Below are positions 27,259 to 37,789 of a stretch of 64,000 nucleotides of DNA, in pieces; positions within the stretch are counted from its first letter, which is position 1; each line of letters starts with the position of its first letter. The notes beneath the pieces were generated by a model. That model worked only from the letters and a program-made list of their open reading frames with translations, searched no databases and had not been told where the DNA came from. The position numbers and the translations under genes were made by a program. Source of the stretch: Natronobacterium haloterrestre (lineage in GTDB: Archaea > Halobacteriota > Halobacteria > Halobacteriales > Natrialbaceae); assembly GCF_900112205.1 (NCBI RefSeq), contig NZ_FOKW01000001.1, positions 776,661-840,660 on the forward strand, written 5' to 3'.

Positions 27259-27984
27259 ATGAACGTCGCGGTCGTCACTGTCGGAGACGAACTGCTCGCG
27301 GGGCAAACGACGAACACGAACGCCACCTGGCTCTGCGAGCGGTTCGACCGCCGCGGGGTCGACGTCGAGCGGGTCACGACGGTTCCGGACCGGGTCACCG
27401 ACATCGCCCGCGTCGTCAACGAGTACCGCGCCGAGTACGACGCCGTCGTCGTCACCGGCGGCGTCGGCCCGACCCACGACGACGTCACGATGGACGGGGT
27501 CGCCGCCGCGCTCGGCCGTCCGCTCGAGGAACACGAAACCGCACTCGCCTGGCTCGAGGAAGAAGGGTACTCCCGGTCGGATCTGACGGCGGGGACGGCC
27601 GACCTCCCGGCGGGCGCGCGGGCACTGCACAACGAGGTCGGCGTCGCGCCCGGCGCGGCCGTCGAAGGCATCTACGTCCTGCCCGGGGTCCCCGCGGAAA
27701 TGCGCGCGATGTTCGAGTCGATCGAGGAGGAGTTTTCCGGGACGGAGACCCACCGCGAGGGCGTCGTTGCGGACGAACCCGAGAGCGCGCTGCTGGACCG
27801 CCTCGAGACGCTTCGCGAGCGGTTCGACGTTTCGGTCGGCAGCTATCCCGGAGAGTCGGTCCGCATCGAGATCAAGGGCAGCGAGGAGTCGACGGTGTGC
27901 GAAGCCGCAGACTGGCTGCGCGAACGGGTCGAGACTCCGGAGCCGAATCCGGAGTCCCCCTCGACGACCGACGCGTCGGACTAG
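27259..27984 (+). CDS. CinA-like molybdopterin-binding domain protein
   Basis: A 241-residue protein with the MoaB/MogA-type fold of competence/damage-inducible protein A: MNVAVVTVGDELLAGQTTNTN, then VVVTGGVGPTHDDVTMDGVA (the GGVGPTxDD motif) and YVLPGVPAEMRAMFE. It lacks the C-terminal amidohydrolase domain of bacterial CinA, as usual in archaea. The role is uncertain: ADP-ribose pyrophosphatase-like or cofactor handling has been proposed for relatives. The start at 27259 follows GGTC directly. Its stop overlaps the stop of a small convergent membrane protein gene. Confidence 0.88.
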   Translation: MNVAVVTVGDELLAGQTTNTNATWLCERFDRRGVDVERVTTVPDRVTDIARVVNEYRAEYDAVVVTGGVGPTHDDVTMDGVAAALGRPLEEHETALAWLEEEGYSRSDLTAGTADLPAGARALHNEVGVAPGAAVEGIYVLPGVPAEMRAMFESIEEEFSGTETHREGVVADEPESALLDRLETLRERFDVSVGSYPGESVRIEIKGSEESTVCEAADWLRERVETPEPNPESPSTTDASD

Positions 27985-28106
27985 CGGTAGAGGTAGACCA
28001 GCCAGACGATCGTTACCAGCAATCCGAGGATGAGCGCCCCCCAGCCGACGACGTCCATCGGGAGCACCGGTTCCGACTCCAGCACGGCCTGCGTGAGTTC
28101 GTTCAT
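27981..28106 (-). CDS. 41-residue single-span membrane protein
   Basis: A short frame begins ATG at 28106 and ends at 27981: MNELTQAVLESEPVLP, then a hydrophobic helix VVGWGALILGLLVTIVWLVY and a short C-terminal LYR. The stop overlaps the CinA-like gene's stop by two bases, a tight convergent layout. Codons are strongly haloarchaeal and upstream CTGAAAAACTAAG is a plausible promoter. Probably a small inner-membrane protein; function unknown. Easily missed because of its length. Confidence 0.6.
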   Translation of the reverse strand: MNELTQAVLESEPVLPMDVVGWGALILGLLVTIVWLVYLYR

Positions 28107-28238
28107 GATCGGCGATCCGTACCCATTCCCCTTAGTTTTTCAGAAAAGCCGCGGTGGTGAGGTCGCCGACTCGAGGCTGCCGGACCGTCGGCGCGGCGAA
28201 CCCGCACACTCACGTACGGCCGACGGCAACGTAGCGGC

Positions 28239-29390
28239 ATGGAGGCTCTCGGCGTCGTCGTCAACCCGATCGCCGGCATGGGCGGTCGGGTCGGGCTGAA
28301 AGGAACCGACGGAAAAGTCGAGGAGGCACGCCGACGCGGCGCACAGCCGCGCGCTCCGGAACGCGCCCGTGCGGCGTTGCGCTCGCTTCGGAACCGCGAC
28401 CCCGACACCGCCGTCTACACGGCCGCGGGAGTCATGGGCGAGCGCGCCGCTCGAGACGCGGGGTTCGATCCGGTCGTGGTCTACGACCCGGCCGACAGCG
28501 ACGACCACACGGGGGCGGATCCCGCGCGTCCGTCCGATCCAGCCGAGGCGGAGACGGCCGCGACCGACACCCGCCGGGCCGTCCGGGCCGTCCTCGAGCA
28601 CGACGTCGACCTCGTGCTGTTCGTCGGCGGGGACGGAACGGCCGTCGACGTCGCGGAGACCCTCGAGCGCGTCGAGGGCGACGCGGACGACCGGACTCCA
28701 GTTTTGGGGGTCCCCGCGGGCGTCAAGATCTACTCCTCCGTCTTCGCCGTCACGCCCGAGGACGCCGGTCGGATCGCCGCCGAGTTCGACCGCGTCGCCG
28801 CTCGCGAGGTCAACGACATCGACGAGGATGCCTACCGCGAGGGCGAGGTCCGCGCGGAACTCCGGGCGGTCGTCCCCGTCCCCGTCGCCGACGACGTGCA
28901 GTCGAGCAAGCAACTCGCGAGCGGGAGCGTCGACTCGCTGGCTGCGGGGTTCGCCCGCGAGGTCGAACCGGGCCGGACGTACGTCTTCGGCCCCGGCAGT
29001 ACTGTCGGCGCGATCGAGGAGGAACTGGGCCTCGAGCCGTCGCCGCTTGGCGTGGACGTGTGGCGGGCGGGAGACGACGACGACCGTGGCACCCTCCTCG
29101 CCCGCGACGCCGCCGAAGCGGAGATCCTCGAAGTCCTCGAGGACCCGGTGACGATCGTCGTCTCGCCGATCGGAGGCCAGGGGTTCGTTTTCGGCCGCGG
29201 GAACCACCAGATCTCGCCGCCGGTGATCCGGCGGGCCGACGAGATCGAGATCGTCGCCTCTGCCGAGAAGTTGGACGGTATCGACGCGCTGCACGTCGAT
29301 ACCGACGACGACGACCTCGACGAGGAACTCCGGGGATGGACCCGGGTCCGAACGGGACGATTCACGACCCGACTGGTCAACGTCGCCTGA
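28239..29390 (+). CDS. ATP-NAD kinase family protein
   Basis: A 383-residue protein. It has the NAD kinase/diacylglycerol kinase fold landmarks: LGVVVNPIAGMGGRVGLKG at the N-terminus (NPxxG..G), VDLVLFVGGDGTAVDVAETL (GGDGT ATP-binding motif) and, towards the C-terminus, the FGRGNHQISPPVIRRADEI segment typical of archaeal ATP-NAD kinase relatives. It probably phosphorylates NAD or a related substrate. An acidic insertion of about 30 residues (ADSDDHTGADPARPSD...) separates the first two motifs. Confidence 0.85.
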   Translation: MEALGVVVNPIAGMGGRVGLKGTDGKVEEARRRGAQPRAPERARAALRSLRNRDPDTAVYTAAGVMGERAARDAGFDPVVVYDPADSDDHTGADPARPSDPAEAETAATDTRRAVRAVLEHDVDLVLFVGGDGTAVDVAETLERVEGDADDRTPVLGVPAGVKIYSSVFAVTPEDAGRIAAEFDRVAAREVNDIDEDAYREGEVRAELRAVVPVPVADDVQSSKQLASGSVDSLAAGFAREVEPGRTYVFGPGSTVGAIEEELGLEPSPLGVDVWRAGDDDDRGTLLARDAAEAEILEVLEDPVTIVVSPIGGQGFVFGRGNHQISPPVIRRADEIEIVASAEKLDGIDALHVDTDDDDLDEELRGWTRVRTGRFTTRLVNVA

Positions 29391-29460
29391 AAATATAAGG
29401 ACGGGAAATACACAGCGGCGAGCAGGGCCTGTATAATCACGAGTGGAAATATAAGGGTGG
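29388..29460 (+). promoter_or_regulatory. Direct repeat GAAATATAAGG upstream of the PhoU-AbrB gene
   Basis: AAAATATAAGGACGGG and GGAAATATAAGGGTGG occur 56 bp apart, the second about 45 bp upstream of the ATG at 29502. Each looks like a BRE-TATA element; one could be a decoy or secondary promoter. A further box-like TATAGTCAAGATTAAGG lies between the second copy and the start. Confidence 0.35.
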
Positions 29461-29501
29461 TATAGTCAAGATTAAGGTCGCGCCACGCTATACCCATGCG
29501 T

Positions 29502-30533
29502 ATGGAAACGCGGAAAGTGCAGCGACTCGGGCCGTCGACGCTGGCGATGACCCTCCCCGCCGAGTGGGCGAGCGAACACGCCGTCGAAAAGGGCGACGAG
29601 GTCTCCCTGCGGACCAGCGGGAAGGGGACCTTGACGGTGATGCCCGAGTCGGCGAACTCCGAGGAGACGGAAGCGATCGTCCACGCGGACGACCTGAGTG
29701 CCACCGCCGTCGAGCGGGCGATCGTCGCCCAGTACGTCCTCGGTCGCCGGGTCATTCGCGTCGAGCGAGCGGAAGGGGCCCTCGAGTCCGATCACATCAA
29801 CGCCGTCTACCAGGCCGAAACGCAACTGATGGGGCTCGGGGTCATCGAGGAGACCCCGGAAAGCATCTCGATCCGCTGTTCGGTCGACCCCGAGGATTTC
29901 ACGCTCCACAATCTGCTCGAGCGACTGGAGCGAACCGGCCAGACGATGCGCAGCGAGGCGATCAAGGCACTGGCACACGGCAACCCCGACCTCGCCCAGC
30001 GGGCGCTGAACCGGGAACGACAGGCCAACAAGATCTTCGTGTTGCTCCTGCGGCTGATCTTTACGGCCTACCAGAACCCCAACCTGGCCCGCGCGGTCGG
30101 GCTCAACACCGGGTTCCCGCTGATCGGCTACCGCTCGATCGCCAAGAACCTCGAACTGACGGCGGACAACGCCGAGGACATCGCCGACATCGTCATCGAA
30201 ACCGAGGGCCACTCGCTGGACGTCGACAGTTCCGTGATGCGGGACATCCGCGAACTGAACGAACTCGTCGACGAAATCACCTCGCTGGCGGTCGAAGCGG
30301 CGGTCGAACGCGACTACGACAAGTCCAACGAGGTCCGTGAACTGTTCCAGGAGAGCGCCGACCGCGAGAAGGAGATCCTCGCGGAACTGCCGGAGATGTC
30401 CAACGAGGAACTGCTGCGCGTGCGGGAAGTGCTGGTTAGCCTCCAGCAGACCGCCGAGTACGCGATGCGAAACGCCGAGATCGCGGCCAACCTCGCGCTG
30501 AACGAGGAGTCGGTCCACACGACGATCAACTGA
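29502..30533 (+). CDS. PhoU-domain regulator with AbrB-like N-terminus
   Basis: A 343-residue protein. Residues 1-50 are a SpoVT/AbrB-type swapped-hairpin domain: METRKVQRLGPSTLAMTLPA, WASEHAVEKGDEVSLR. From about residue 100 on, two PhoU-type three-helix bundles follow (NLLERLERTGQTMRSEAIKA... and ELNELVDEITSLAVEAAVE). In haloarchaea such fusions are phosphate-uptake regulators acting with Pst transporters. The start METRK (29502) is taken over MRMETR (29496); either fits. Confidence 0.87.
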   Translation: METRKVQRLGPSTLAMTLPAEWASEHAVEKGDEVSLRTSGKGTLTVMPESANSEETEAIVHADDLSATAVERAIVAQYVLGRRVIRVERAEGALESDHINAVYQAETQLMGLGVIEETPESISIRCSVDPEDFTLHNLLERLERTGQTMRSEAIKALAHGNPDLAQRALNRERQANKIFVLLLRLIFTAYQNPNLARAVGLNTGFPLIGYRSIAKNLELTADNAEDIADIVIETEGHSLDVDSSVMRDIRELNELVDEITSLAVEAAVERDYDKSNEVRELFQESADREKEILAELPEMSNEELLRVREVLVSLQQTAEYAMRNAEIAANLALNEESVHTTIN

Positions 30534-30661
30534 TCCGCACGAGCGTCGACTCGACGGATCCCGTCGAGCGGGATGTCTTCGGTCCGAGGACCGGCCCGTA
30601 CCGAGCGTTCACCCAGGGCAAAACGAATGCAATTAAGACACCGCGCTCACAACCCCCGAGC

Positions 30662-30847
30662 ATGGCTACGGAAACGGAGTCGACGACGGACAAGGGCGTT
30701 GGAATAGCGCTTGCACTCGGCGCGGCCGCGACGCTCGGGGCGCTCGTAATGCTGACTGGCGCGCCGGAACTCGACGCGGCCTGGGGCTTTGCGGCTGCGG
30801 TCCTCTTTAGCTCGTTGGCGGTCGTCGGGATCCACCTCTGGGACTGA
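30662..30847 (+). CDS. Small two-helix membrane protein
   Basis: A 61-residue protein: an acidic-polar MATETESTTDKG head then helices GVGIALALGAAATLGALVML and WGFAAAVLFSSLAVVGIHLW. An A/T-rich box AATTAAGAC about 30 bp upstream fits leaderless initiation. A widespread haloarchaeal small membrane family (DUF7525-like); function unknown. Confidence 0.72.
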   Translation: MATETESTTDKGVGIALALGAAATLGALVMLTGAPELDAAWGFAAAVLFSSLAVVGIHLWD

Positions 30848-30940
30848 CGAGCGGGCGATCGAAACGGCGCTTTTTGCCGACTCGGCCGATTCTGGCCGTT
30901 AAGAGTTAAGGCCGCCGATCCCCTAGGTCACGTACGGACG

Positions 30941-31165
30941 ATGACCGACTATTCCGACGAAGAGCAGCGGATCCTCTCGTATCTCCGCGAGAGCGCCGCC
31001 CGGGGCGAGCAGTACTTCCGGGCGAAAAACATCGCGGAAGCGATCGGCCTCTCGTCGAAACAGGTTGGCGCACGCCTTCCCCACATCGCGGAGAAATCCG
31101 ACGAGGTCGACATCGAGAAGTGGGGACGGGCTCGGTCGACGACCTGGAAAGTCACCCTCAGTTGA
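30941..31165 (+). CDS. DUF7123-like winged-helix small protein
   Basis: A 74-residue protein: EEQRILSYLRESAARGEQYF, RAKNIAEAIGLSSKQVGARL and a C-terminal wing VDIEKWGRARSTTWKVT. It resembles the DUF7123-type protein at 1501-1779 (same IEKW and TTW endings) and looks like a small DNA- or RNA-binding winged helix. Upstream GTTAAGAGTTAAGG suggests a promoter. Not part of an obvious operon. Confidence 0.8.
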   Translation: MTDYSDEEQRILSYLRESAARGEQYFRAKNIAEAIGLSSKQVGARLPHIAEKSDEVDIEKWGRARSTTWKVTLS

Positions 31166-31237
31166 CCGGCGCAGTCGACCCGGTCGACCCCGGCCCACTC
31201 CACGGTCTTTTTACCGGTGAGCAACCGACGTAGTGAC

Positions 31238-31672
31238 ATGACTGTACGGGTCGATCGGTCGTTCGAGCTGTCGGCGACCCCCGAGGAAGTCTGGGAGTTC
31301 ATCGCCGACCCGGAAAACCGCGCTCGAGCGATCAGCGTCGTGCGCGAGTACACCGCCAACGATCCGGAGGGGCGACGGGTCACCTGGCACGTCGAGCTTC
31401 CGATCCCGCTCGTACGCCGAACGACGACCGTCGAGACGGAGGATCTCACGCGTCGGCCGCCGGAGTACGTCAAATTCGTCGGGAAGTCGAAAGTGATGCG
31501 GGTCACCGGCGAACACGAGGTCGTACAGACCGACACCGGCACCCGGCTCGAGAACCACTTCGTGGTCGACGGCAAACTCCCCGGCGTCGAGAAGTTCTTC
31601 AAGCGGAACCTCGACGAGGAGATCGAGAACCTCCGCCGGGAACTCGAGCGGTATCTGGAGACGATACAATAA
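31238..31672 (+). CDS. SRPBCC (START/Bet v1-like) family protein
   Basis: A 144-residue protein with the SRPBCC layout: MTVRVDRSFELSATPEEVWE followed by FIADPENRARAI, a long beta sheet and a C-terminal amphipathic helix (VEKFFKRNLDEEIENLRREL). Such proteins bind hydrophobic ligands in an internal cavity. Start 31238 is preferred over 31217 because the domain begins immediately. It ends 9 bp before the nitrilase gene, so the two may be an operon. Confidence 0.8.
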   Translation: MTVRVDRSFELSATPEEVWEFIADPENRARAISVVREYTANDPEGRRVTWHVELPIPLVRRTTTVETEDLTRRPPEYVKFVGKSKVMRVTGEHEVVQTDTGTRLENHFVVDGKLPGVEKFFKRNLDEEIENLRRELERYLETIQ

Positions 31673-31681
31673 GCATACGCT

Positions 31682-32566
31682 ATGACGAGGGACACCGACA
31701 CCGACACCGACATCGATCCAGTCACGGCCGCCAACACCGACGACAGCACGCTAACCGTCGCTCTCGCCCAGATCCGCGTCGAGTCCGGAGCCATCGACCG
31801 CAACCTGGATCGCGCCCTCGAAGCGATCGAGGCGGCCGCCGCTCGAGGCGCGGATCTGGTTGCGCTCCCCGAACTGTTCAACGTCGGCTACTTCGCGTTC
31901 GACCGCTACGAGGAGTTCGCGGAGCCGTTCGCCGGCCACACCTTCACCCAGCTGCGGGAGGCGGCCGCCGACCACGGGATCGCCGTCCTCGCGGGGACCA
32001 TCGTCGAGGACCTCGCGGCGACGGAGACGGTCCCGACGCCGGCCGACGAGGGTCTCGCCAACACCGCCGCGCTGTTCGACGCCGACGGCGACCGGCAACT
32101 CGTCTATCGCAAGCACCACCTGTTCGGGTACGAATCCGCCGAATCGGAGCTGCTGGTCCCCGGCGAGCGCATCGATACGGCCTCGATCGGCGGGGTCGGG
32201 ATCGGCGTGACGACCTGCTACGACCTCCGGTTTCCGGAACTGTACCGGCGGCTGGTCGACTCGGAGCCCGGTGCCGACCTGCTGCTCGTCCCGAGCGCGT
32301 GGCCCTATCCACGCGTCGAACACTGGGAAACCCTCTCGCGTGCGCGAGCGATCGAGAACCAGTGTTACGTCGCCACGATAAACGGCAGCGGCGAGTTCCC
32401 AGACGCCGACGCGACGCTGTTCGGCCGATCGACCGTCCACGACCCGTGGGGCGTCTCGCTGGCCTCGAGCGGCGACGAACCGGCGCTGGTCACGGCCGAG
32501 GTCGATCCTGCCCGAGTCGCCGACGTGCGCGAGGAGTTCCCGGCGCTACACGACAGGCGACTGTAG
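31682..32566 (+). CDS. Carbon-nitrogen hydrolase (nitrilase family)
   Basis: A 294-residue protein. The Glu-Lys-Cys triad motifs are visible: LVALPELFNVGYFAFDR (catalytic Glu), VYRKHHLFGYESAESE (Lys) and VGIGVTTCYDLRFPELYR (Cys). The remaining C-terminal WPYPRVEHWETLSRARAIEN and VHDPWGVSLASSGDEPA are typical. It hydrolyses a C-N bond of an amide, probably an omega-amidase or carbamoyl-type substrate; the actual one is not evident. It has an acidic Thr/Asp-rich N-terminal tail. Confidence 0.88.
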   Translation: MTRDTDTDTDIDPVTAANTDDSTLTVALAQIRVESGAIDRNLDRALEAIEAAAARGADLVALPELFNVGYFAFDRYEEFAEPFAGHTFTQLREAAADHGIAVLAGTIVEDLAATETVPTPADEGLANTAALFDADGDRQLVYRKHHLFGYESAESELLVPGERIDTASIGGVGIGVTTCYDLRFPELYRRLVDSEPGADLLLVPSAWPYPRVEHWETLSRARAIENQCYVATINGSGEFPDADATLFGRSTVHDPWGVSLASSGDEPALVTAEVDPARVADVREEFPALHDRRL

Positions 32567-33065
32567 ACTGTCGGCACCGACGGATGCGACACGGTGCCGC
32601 CGGCTACCGCTACCGCTGACTTTTTGTTCGCCCACACCTTTGGTCGGAGTGCCGGTAGGGACGCTTTTCACGTCGCAACCGGCATTGCGCGTCGCTCCGG
32701 CTTCGATCCGATCCGGCCCGGCCCGTCGACGCTCGTTTCCCGGGAACGAGCGTCCTCACCCGTCTCCTCGTTTCGACCTCGACTCCGACCGACCTCGTCC
32801 CGTCCTCAGTTCGTCCGTTTCGTCGCCGTTCCGAACCGGCTAGTCGTCGGCTCGGTCGGTCCGTCCCCCTCGTTTGCCCCGGATCGACCGATTTCGGCCG
32901 TCCGGAAGGAGAACCGTGAACCGTCTCGGGGTCAAGCCCCGAGGCACTCGGCCTGCTCAGCCTGTAGAGCCAGCCCCAGGCGACGCTCGAGCCAGCAGCT
33001 ACGAGACGGCGTCTCCCAGTACCGCGAAAAATCGCAGAGTCGGAACTCGAGGCGACCGCCGACGC
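32567..33065. other. 500-bp intergenic region, no gene seen
   Basis: The region separates the nitrilase gene and the convergent aldehyde dehydrogenase gene. Open frames exist but are Arg/Ser/Pro-rich translations without coding bias. I see no tRNA, repeat array or palindromic operator. Confidence 0.5.
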
Positions 33066-34601
<1,536 letters not shown>

Positions 34602-34738
34602 GGTTCGTCATTACTCCCTGATCTCATGTAAGCCCCACCGATCATGGTCGCCCCGACCGAGTTATTTTCGGGACGGCGGAGCGCTAACGCATTGGTCGGG
34701 TGGTGGCTTATGGTCTCCGTCTCGAGGAATACGAACGA

Positions 34739-35575
34739 ATGATTCCCCCTATCGCGAGCAAATTCGTCGCGGGTGAGACGTCCGCCGAGGCCATCGAACA
34801 CGTCCGGGCGCTCAACGAGCGCGACGTCGCCGGTATCCTCAATCTGCTCGGCGAGCACTACGACGACCCCGCCAACGCGGCGGCGGACAAGCGGTCCTAT
34901 CTCGAGTTGATCGACGACATCGGCCGCTCGGACGTCGACGCTTGCGTCTCCGTCAAACCATCCCAGATCGGGCTCGACGTCGGCGCGGACACGTTCGCTG
35001 AGAACCTCACCGAGATCGCCGACCGCGGTGCCGAACGGGACGTCTTCGTCTGGGTCGACATGGAGGATCACACGACGACCGACGCTACCCTCGACGCTTA
35101 CGAGGAGCTCGTCCACGAACATGGGGGCGGCATGGGGCTGTGCCTCCAGGCCAACCTCGAGCGGACCCGCGAGGACCTCGAGCGGCTGGCCGACGCCCCG
35201 GGCAAGGTCCGGATCGTCAAGGGGGCCTACGACGAACCCGCCTCCGTCGCCTACACCGACAAGGACCGAGTCGACGAGAACTACCGGGACCTCATCGAGT
35301 ACATGTTCGAGGCGTTCGACGACGGGGTCGCGGTCGGCAGCCACGATCCGGAGTTCGTCTCGCTCGCCCGGGAGCTCCACCGGGAACACGGGACGCCCTA
35401 CGAGATCCAGATGCTGATGAGCGTCCGGACCGACGCCCAGTACGAACTGGCCGCCGACGGCGTCGACGTCTACCAGTACATTCCCTACGGAAACAAGTGG
35501 TTCTCGTACTTCTACCGGCGAGTTCGCGAGCGCAAGGAGAACCTGCTGTTCGCGCTGCGGGCGATCCTGAGCTGA
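34739..35575 (+). CDS. Proline dehydrogenase
   Basis: A 278-residue TIM-barrel PRODH of the short, monofunctional type. Motifs: MIPPIASKFVAGETSAEAIE, NLLGEHYDDPANAAADKRSY, SVKPSQIGLDVGADTFAENL, VFVWVDMEDHTTTD and VRIVKGAYDEPASVA, ending in YFYRRVRERKENLLFALRAI, the FAD-binding helix. It oxidises proline to P5C with electrons to the membrane. ATG 34739 fits the TATA-like GCTTATGG at 34706-34713, 29 bp upstream; an upstream ATG at 34700 does not. It is divergent from the P5C dehydrogenase. Confidence 0.92.
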   Translation: MIPPIASKFVAGETSAEAIEHVRALNERDVAGILNLLGEHYDDPANAAADKRSYLELIDDIGRSDVDACVSVKPSQIGLDVGADTFAENLTEIADRGAERDVFVWVDMEDHTTTDATLDAYEELVHEHGGGMGLCLQANLERTREDLERLADAPGKVRIVKGAYDEPASVAYTDKDRVDENYRDLIEYMFEAFDDGVAVGSHDPEFVSLARELHREHGTPYEIQMLMSVRTDAQYELAADGVDVYQYIPYGNKWFSYFYRRVRERKENLLFALRAILS

Positions 35576-35620
35576 GCTGGGCTGATCGGAGTTCAGGGCT
35601 CAAGGTTCAAATATCAAATA

Positions 35621-36343
35621 TCAAGGATCGAGCAGCTTGGATTCCGCTCTCCGCAAGTGCTCGAGCAACGTCGACTTCGCGACGTCCAGTTCGTCGGCCA
35701 GTTCTCGAGTCGTAATCTCGCGGGGCCACTCGTAATAGCCCGCGTCGCGGGCGTGTTCGAACACTTCACGCTGGCTCGTCGTCAGCGTATCCAGCCGTTG
35801 CTCACGGGTCGACCGATCGGGGGCCTCCGAGGTCGTGATCGAGGTGATCGTCACCTCCGCGCCGGACTGTTCGCGCACGTCGTCCAGCGACTCCTCGATC
35901 GCGGACCGGTCGCCGGCGAAACAGAGGTTCCACTCCTCGCTCCCGTCTTCGATGTGGACCGGCGCGCTGTGGACGAATCCGTTCTCGAGCAGCGTCGGAC
36001 ACACCATCTCGGTGGGATCGTACTCGAGGAAGAACTCGCGGACGACGTTACCGGGCGCGTTGCGGGCACGACCGAACCGTTCCTGGAGTTCGAACACCTC
36101 CCCGGAGTGGTCCGACTCGCGGATCGCGTCCAGAAGCTGCTCGACCTCCGCTGAGGTGTCGCCGAAGGCGGTAAACAGGCCCTTGACGGTGTTTGGGCTC
36201 TCGCCCTCCGTGGTCGGCGAGTTGTAGACTGCATGAGCGAGCACGCCGCCCCCCGTTCGATCGGTCGCCTCGATCGCCCAGCAGTTCGGGTGCCACAGAT
36301 CGAGGGTCAACCGAACGCTCGAGAGCTCGCCCTGAAGACTCAT
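35621..36343 (-). CDS. Bat-type HTH transcriptional regulator
   Basis: A 240-residue protein with an N-terminal sensor-like alpha/beta half (residues 1-170) and a C-terminal HTH_10 domain: LDTLTTSQREVFEHARDAGY, YEWPREITTRELADELDVAK, STLLEHLRRAESKLLD. The domain is the bacterio-opsin-activator type found only in haloarchaea. It lies convergent with and right after the proline dehydrogenase gene, so it is a candidate regulator of this locus. The Cys in WHPNCWAIE is near the N-terminus. Confidence 0.86.
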   Translation of the reverse strand: MSLQGELSSVRLTLDLWHPNCWAIEATDRTGGGVLAHAVYNSPTTEGESPNTVKGLFTAFGDTSAEVEQLLDAIRESDHSGEVFELQERFGRARNAPGNVVREFFLEYDPTEMVCPTLLENGFVHSAPVHIEDGSEEWNLCFAGDRSAIEESLDDVREQSGAEVTITSITTSEAPDRSTREQRLDTLTTSQREVFEHARDAGYYEWPREITTRELADELDVAKSTLLEHLRRAESKLLDP

Positions 36344-36477
36344 GTGTAGCCATGTCTCAACGCCGGGCTTCTATGTTGCGCTTTCGAAGCGGTCGTCCAC
36401 CGAACGCCGCCTTCGACTGATATTCGTGCAGGAAAGGGCCGGGGACGTGGCATCTCACCCACCGACCCGCGGGCGGA

Positions 36478-37650
36478 TCAAACGATCAGGCTCTCGAGGT
36501 CCCTGGGGTAGTCGGTCAGCGTCTCGGTTCCGTCCTCGGTAACCACCACGGTATCGGAGTGGCGGAAGCCGCCGACGTCCGGAACGTAGAACCCCGGCTC
36601 GACGGTGAACAGTTCGCCCGGTCGGATCTCGCCTTCCTGGTCGACGTCGAGGTATGGCCGCTCGTGGCCTTCCATACCGATGTTGTGACCGACGTGGTGC
36701 TGAGTGTACTCCGTGACCCCCTGCTCTTCGTAGTAGTCGACGACAGCTTCCTCGACGGCGGCGTACTCGACGCCCGGACCGATCGCATCGATCGCGATCT
36801 CCTGGGACTCCTTCATGATCTCGAAGTACTCCCGCTTCTCGTCGGACACCTCGGCGACGAACATCGTCCGCTCGAGTTCGGTCGTGTAGCCGCCGACGGA
36901 CGGCTTGACGATGGTGACGATATTGTCGCCGCGTTCGATCCGCGTCGTCTGGTCCATGCTGTGGGGCAGTTCAGTCACGTCACCGGTCGTGAACAGACAC
37001 TGCATCGGGTTCGCCCACGACCGGATCTCGTAGCGGTCTCCGAGCGCGTCGAGCATCGGCTTGACGGCCTCGGCTTCGACCTCCGCACGAACTTCGATCG
37101 GCCGTCGGCCCGGTTCGATCCGTTCCTGGAGGAGCCGATGACCGAGGTTGGCCCAGACGCTTGCCTCCCGGATCAGATCGATCTCGGAATCGCTTTTCGT
37201 CTCACGCATCTCCGTGATGTACGCCTCGACGCCGACCTCCGCGTCCACCAGTTCCGAGAGTGCGGGGCCTGTGTACCCGTTTCGGGCCGGACTGCCGTCG
37301 GAGTCGACCGCGATCGAGCCCTCCGCCAGCCCCAGTCGGTCGCACATCTCCGCGACCCGTTCCATCGGATCGCCCTGGGGGTACTCGAAGTAGGTCGTCA
37401 CCTCGTCGATCAGGAACTCCTCGCGTTCGGCGTGTTCCCGCTCGAGTCTGGGGACGACCGCCTCGATTCGCCCGTCGGCGATCCCCAGCGCGACCGGCCG
37501 TTCGGTCGGGAGGTGGTACATTCCGCTGGCGTAGTGGATGTTCAACGCGCCGAAGAGCACGAGACCGTCGTAGCCGTCCCCGTCGGCACGCTCGAGCAAG
37601 TCTCGCGTTCGCCGCCGGTGTTCGGTCTCGGGGATCGAAAGCTCCGTCAT
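36478..37650 (-). CDS. M24 family Xaa-Pro peptidase
   Basis: A 390-residue protein with a creatinase-like N-domain (residues 1-150) and a pita-bread C-domain. Metal ligands show up as TTGDVTELPHSMDQTTRIERGD (a variant), EYTQHHVGHNIGMEGHERPY (GHNIGMEGHE, the M24 core) and ELFTVEPGFYVPDVGGFRHSD (TxEPG). The first pair of Asp residues seems altered, so activity should be confirmed. It is divergent from the SSS symporter across a shared operator-like inverted repeat; TATA-like GTTTTAAA (minus, 37675-37682) lies 28 bp upstream. Confidence 0.82.
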   Translation of the reverse strand: MTELSIPETEHRRRTRDLLERADGDGYDGLVLFGALNIHYASGMYHLPTERPVALGIADGRIEAVVPRLEREHAEREEFLIDEVTTYFEYPQGDPMERVAEMCDRLGLAEGSIAVDSDGSPARNGYTGPALSELVDAEVGVEAYITEMRETKSDSEIDLIREASVWANLGHRLLQERIEPGRRPIEVRAEVEAEAVKPMLDALGDRYEIRSWANPMQCLFTTGDVTELPHSMDQTTRIERGDNIVTIVKPSVGGYTTELERTMFVAEVSDEKREYFEIMKESQEIAIDAIGPGVEYAAVEEAVVDYYEEQGVTEYTQHHVGHNIGMEGHERPYLDVDQEGEIRPGELFTVEPGFYVPDVGGFRHSDTVVVTEDGTETLTDYPRDLESLIV

Positions 37651-37707
37651 GGATCGACACAGGCGGGCTGCCCGTTTAAAACGGAACCCGACCACGGCCG
37701 GGCACAC

Positions 37708-37726
37708 TACGTGTTTACTACACGTA
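37708..37726. promoter_or_regulatory. Divergent operator TACGTGT-N5-ACACGTA
   Basis: A perfect inverted repeat TACGTGTTTACTACACGTA with 7-bp arms and a 5-bp centre lies between the divergent peptidase and symporter genes. Its centre is about 44 bp upstream of the symporter TATA (TATTTAAG, 37758-37765) and 39 bp upstream of the peptidase TATA (37675-37682). Sitting upstream of both boxes fits an activator or shared regulator. Confidence 0.6.
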
Positions 37727-37789
37727 ATTATCGACCGGGAACGATCGGTTGGACGGGTATTTAAGAACGGAGTTTTAGAATCCGGTACC

